A stretch of DNA of 64,000 nt from Haloterrigena turkmenica DSM 5511. GTDB taxonomy: Archaea > Halobacteriota > Halobacteria > Halobacteriales > Natrialbaceae. Made by a program: the position numbers and the translations under genes. Position 1 is the first letter of the stretch. Every line of letters begins with the position of its first letter. This document shows, piece after piece, positions 61,445 to 64,000 of the stretch. Below the pieces are notes generated by a model. The model saw nothing but the letters and a program-made list of their open reading frames with translations, did no database searches and was not told where the DNA came from. Where the stretch lies: positions 1,860,001-1,924,000 of the forward strand of contig NC_013743.1 of NCBI RefSeq assembly GCF_000025325.1, given 5' to 3'.

Positions 61445-62143
61445 ATGGAGTTCGACGAGTGGGAGCCCGTCTACGAGGCGATCTGTCGCGATTTCGGCTA
61501 CGATCGAACCGACGACGAACGAGCCCGCGACGTCCTGGCCTCGCTGACCGACGACTTCGATCTCGACCGCCTCTCGAGCCTTCGAGACGCCACGGTAGCG
61601 GTCACCGGCGCCGGCCCGTCACTCGAGTCGGAGTCGGCCCTCGAGCGGGCGCGGGCGGCCGACGCCGTCGTCGCGGCTTCGACGGCGGTCGATACGCTGG
61701 CGGCGAACGGGATCGACACCGACTGCATGGTGACGGATCTGGACAAGAACCCCGAGACCGTCCGCCGGTTGACCGACGCGGGGACGCCGGTCGCGATCCA
61801 CGCCCACGGTGATAACGTGCCCCTCGTTCGGGACGTCGTCCCCGACTGCGCGAGCGAGTTCGTCCTCCCGACGACGCAGGCCGCGCCGCACGGGCCGGTC
61901 CGAAACGTCGGCGGGTTCACCGACGGCGATCGGGCGGCCTTCCTCGCCGACCACCTCGGCGCCGCGGAACTCGTCTTCGTCGGCTGGGACCTCGAGGACC
62001 CCGCCGTCGCCCCGCCCAAAGCGCGCAAACTCGAGTGGGCCGAGCGACTGCTCTACTGGCTCGAGTCGCGGCGTGCCGAGCGTTTCCCGGTGCTGGACGG
62101 CCGGCGGGACGCGATCGACACGAGTGCCCTCCCCCTCGAGTGA
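61445..62143 (+). CDS. 6-hydroxymethylpterin diphosphokinase, archaeal MptE type
   Basis: MptE-type enzymes make 6-hydroxymethyl-dihydropterin diphosphate, the substrate of DHPS encoded just upstream. The 232-residue protein has the family motifs VAVTGAGPSLESE at about 50-62, ADAVVAASTAVDTLAANGIDTDCMVTDLDKNPE near 75-107, IHAHGDN near 118 and VGGFTDGDRAAFLADHLGAAELVFVGWD near 156-183. It starts about 210 bp after folP on the same strand; the putative leader promoter lies between. Confidence 0.88.
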   Translation: MEFDEWEPVYEAICRDFGYDRTDDERARDVLASLTDDFDLDRLSSLRDATVAVTGAGPSLESESALERARAADAVVAASTAVDTLAANGIDTDCMVTDLDKNPETVRRLTDAGTPVAIHAHGDNVPLVRDVVPDCASEFVLPTTQAAPHGPVRNVGGFTDGDRAAFLADHLGAAELVFVGWDLEDPAVAPPKARKLEWAERLLYWLESRRAERFPVLDGRRDAIDTSALPLE

Positions 62144-62173
62144 CGGCTCGTTCGACGCGGTCGACCGCGTTCG

Positions 62174-62386
62174 TCACTCGATTCGGTACCGCGCGACGCC
62201 GTCGCAGCCACAGGTCGGACAGGACACGCCCTCTAACTCGCGGGTCGTCCCGCAGCGCCGACACTCCTCGATGACCCTTTGTCCGTCATCGCGCCCGAAA
62301 ACGGTCTCGAGTACGATTCGCAGTCCCGTCGATGCCGACTCCCAATTCGGTCTCCCCTGACCTCGCATACCCATCGCTCCCATCAT
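62174..62386 (-). CDS. small protein with C-terminal zinc ribbon
   Basis: The 70-residue protein ends in CRRC ... CPTCGCDG (about 42-61), a zinc ribbon. The N-terminus MMGAMGMRGQGRPNWE is Gly/Met-rich; the start could also be the Met at residue 5 or 7. The function is unknown. It is convergent with the MptE-like gene, 30 bp apart. Confidence 0.65.
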   Translation of the reverse strand: MMGAMGMRGQGRPNWESASTGLRIVLETVFGRDDGQRVIEECRRCGTTRELEGVSCPTCGCDGVARYRIE

Positions 62387-62653
62387 ATCCGATTTCGTTA
62401 TGGTCCTGTTACCGTGAATAACACGAATATTGATAGAAGTGTGGACCCAATACCCACGCTATCCGTTACGTAATGCGGCGCTTACCCCGTCGTACACCGC
62501 CGAACGACGCCGATTCCTTTCGGTTTCGATTCGGTACGACGTTCCCCTCTCTCGAGTCGCCGATGTTCTCGGCTGCGTGTCACTGCGAGACGGCGCGAAC
62601 CTATCGGAACGACGGTAATAACGGTTAAGACGAATAGGTCGCCATCGTAGTAC

Positions 62654-63091
62654 GTGGATCCCCGACTCATCGTCACGGTCCCGGTACTGACGTACTACGT
62701 CATTGTAGGGTTGTTCGCCCTCGCCCAGTCGACGGTGGGCGCGACGTTTACGCAGGGCCAGCCCGCTTTTCTGCTGGTCGTCGGCGTCGTCGGCCCCCTG
62801 GTCGCGCTCGGACTGATATGGCTGCGAAACTACATCTACGGAGCGCCGTTGCTCGTGGGCGCGTTGTTGCCGACCGCGTGGTTCGTCTGCTACTTCTTCT
62901 TCGTCCACGACAACCCGGCGAACGTGTTCGCAGTCGGCGGCGACGGATCGACGGCGTATCTGGCGGCGACGTTCGGAATCGTCGCCACGTCGCTGATCGC
63001 CGCGGGCGTCAGTTGCTGGCTCTGGTATCAGGTGAGCCCGCAGTTCCGGACCGCGGTCGATCGGTTCATTCGTCCCGAGGCCGCCGAGTAG
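62654..63091 (+). CDS. four-helix membrane protein, unknown function
   Basis: The 145-residue protein has four membrane helices (about 5-27, 38-57, 63-84, 103-126) and short loops; the C-terminus is charged. The GTG start is supported by TTAAGAC about 27 bases upstream. I do not recognise the family. Confidence 0.75.
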   Translation: MDPRLIVTVPVLTYYVIVGLFALAQSTVGATFTQGQPAFLLVVGVVGPLVALGLIWLRNYIYGAPLLVGALLPTAWFVCYFFFVHDNPANVFAVGGDGSTAYLAATFGIVATSLIAAGVSCWLWYQVSPQFRTAVDRFIRPEAAE

Positions 63092-63262
63092 TCGGCCGGC
63101 ATCGCTCCGACGATGTCTCTCCGGACTCGAATTTCGTCAGACGCTCCTCGACGGCCGATTTCAGAACGGCGAAATACCGTCGTTTGATGGCTTCTAAAGG
63201 TGCTTTGTCACGTGGGTTTGAGAGCCGCTACGCTTATCGGGCCGTTCGATGTAGCGACGGCT

Positions 63263-63565
63263 ATGTCCGCTTCGTCCGACCCGTCGTCCGATGCGGTGGC
63301 ACCCAGCCAGGCCGTCATCGAGGCGATCGCCGCCCACGAAGGCGTCGACGTTACCGACGTCGAACCGCCGGCGTACGAGCCGCTGTACACGGTGGTCAAC
63401 CCCGAAGCGTTAGATCGACTGTTTCAGCCCGCTGCCGGTTCGACGACCGCCCGAGTCGTCCTCGAGTACGAGGGGTACGAGATCACGGTCTTCAGCGACG
63501 GGCGCGTCGACGTGAGCGACCGATCGGTCGCCGACGGCTCCATCGAGTTCTCGCTGGAAGACTAG
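63263..63565 (+). CDS. HalOD1 output-domain protein
   Basis: The 100-residue protein has the haloarchaeal output domain HalOD1: SQAVIEAIAAHEGVDVTDVEPPAYEPLYTVVNPEALDRLF, then VVLEYEGYEITVFSDGRVDV. The domain occurs alone or fused to signalling proteins and its ligand is unknown. ATG 63263 (MSASSDPS) is chosen because CGCTTATCG is centred 27 bases upstream. Confidence 0.85.
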   Translation: MSASSDPSSDAVAPSQAVIEAIAAHEGVDVTDVEPPAYEPLYTVVNPEALDRLFQPAAGSTTARVVLEYEGYEITVFSDGRVDVSDRSVADGSIEFSLED

Positions 63566-63595
63566 GCACGCACTCGAGACTCGGGGACCGCCCTC

Positions 63596-64000
63596 CTAGT
63601 CGGCCCAGTAGGCCTCGCCCGGCTCGGTCTCGAAGATCGCTCGCTCGAGCAGGTCGACAGCCTTCTCTAAGCCCTCCCGGGAACTGGTCAGCGAGTCCTC
63701 GTGCTCGATCGAGAGGGCGCCGTCGTAGCCGACCATCCGCAGCGTCGAGACGATGTCCTTCCAGTGGCCCTCGCCGTGGCCGTAGCCGACCGAGCGGAAG
63801 AGCCACGAGCGGTTCGGCTCGTCGTCGTAAGCCGTCGTGTCCAACACGCCCTTCTCGCGAGCCTGCGCGTCGTAGATCTTGGTGTCCTTGGCGTGGACGT
63901 GGTGGATCGCGTCCCGCTCGCCCAGATAGCGGATCGCGTCGGTGATCGTGATCCCCTGCCAGTAGAGGTGCGATGGATCGAAGTTCGCGCCGATACGCTC
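63596..64000 (-). CDS. sugar phosphate isomerase/epimerase (C-terminal part)
   Basis: The gene runs off the right edge; 134 C-terminal residues are visible. They form the second half of an AP-endonuclease-2-fold TIM barrel: GANFDPSHLYWQGITITDAIRYLG, then HHVHAKDTKIYDAQ with metal-binding His/Glu-type residues, GYGHGEGHWKDIVSTLRMVGYDGALSIEHED with Glu and His near the end. This fits IolE/xylose-isomerase-like enzymes that act on sugars or inositol; the exact substrate is unclear. Confidence 0.9.
   Translation of the reverse strand, partial: ERIGANFDPSHLYWQGITITDAIRYLGERDAIHHVHAKDTKIYDAQAREKGVLDTTAYDDEPNRSWLFRSVGYGHGEGHWKDIVSTLRMVGYDGALSIEHEDSLTSSREGLEKAVDLLERAIFETEPGEAYWAD

Overview
This window is chromosomal DNA from a halophilic archaeon of class Halobacteria, most like the Natrialbales (Natrinema, Haloterrigena and relatives). 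I cannot fix the genus. The evidence is a high G+C, CTCGAG-rich sequence; very acidic proteins; TATA boxes about 27 bases before start codons (leaderless mRNAs); Tat/lipobox signal peptides; a PGF-CTERM anchor; and archaeal proteins such as Rpo11, SRP19, Gar1, GatE, Dph2, Orc1/Cdc6, a salactin-like actin and a HalOD1 protein. I found no rRNA, tRNA, CRISPR array or intact insertion sequence. Most of the window is ordinary core genome on both strands.

Layout. 0-10 kb: end of an exported protein, a lipoprotein, hisF with an exact duplication of its 3' end, a twin zinc-ribbon membrane protein, rpo11 (rpoL), a rhomboid protease and a three-gene MacB/FtsX-type ABC exporter. 10-20 kb: a METTL5-like methyltransferase, a zinc ribbon, the salactin-like gene downstream of a CdpA-like membrane protein, dph2, a transcription regulator, an MBL-fold hydrolase and an acidic coiled-coil protein. 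20-25 kb: an Xer-type recombinase with a DNA-binding partner, operator-like inverted repeats and about 2.4 kb without recognisable genes. 25-32 kb: a CNNM/CBS membrane protein, fumC and a sugar ABC importer operon. 32-38 kb: a DUF4013 protein, a tandem duplication of a PH-domain membrane protein pair, and a BolA protein. 38-50 kb: patatin, cysS, a DUF6517 lipoprotein, a presenilin-type protease, srp19-gar1, the btuF / btuCD vitamin B12 importer, an acyltransferase and a cupredoxin. 50-64 kb: gatE, an Lrp regulator beside an EamA exporter, a TrmJ-type methyltransferase, a replication origin with its orc1/cdc6 gene, a folate/pterin pair (folP and an MptE-like kinase), small membrane and zinc-ribbon proteins, a HalOD1 protein and a truncated sugar isomerase.

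The strongest structural signal is the origin at about 57.9-58.7 kb. Upstream of orc1/cdc6 lie a T-rich stretch of degenerate tandem repeats, five CTAG sites within 25 bases, and at least five origin-recognition-box-like elements, including a 31-bp inverted pair differing at one base. Other points of interest are a single palindromic TATA box that appears to serve both btuF and btuCD, with an adjacent 14-bp dyad; the 47-bp direct repeat of the hisF 3' end flanking a dispersed intergenic repeat; the neighbouring salactin-like and CdpA-like cytoskeleton genes; and the recombinase operon with its inverted repeats and gene-poor flank.

Functional links: MptE-like kinase and DHPS catalyse consecutive steps of pterin/folate synthesis; BtuF, BtuC and BtuD form one importer; the solute-binding protein, two permeases and ATPase form one sugar importer; GatE, CysS, Dph2, TrmJ, SRP19 and Gar1 serve translation, RNA modification and protein targeting.
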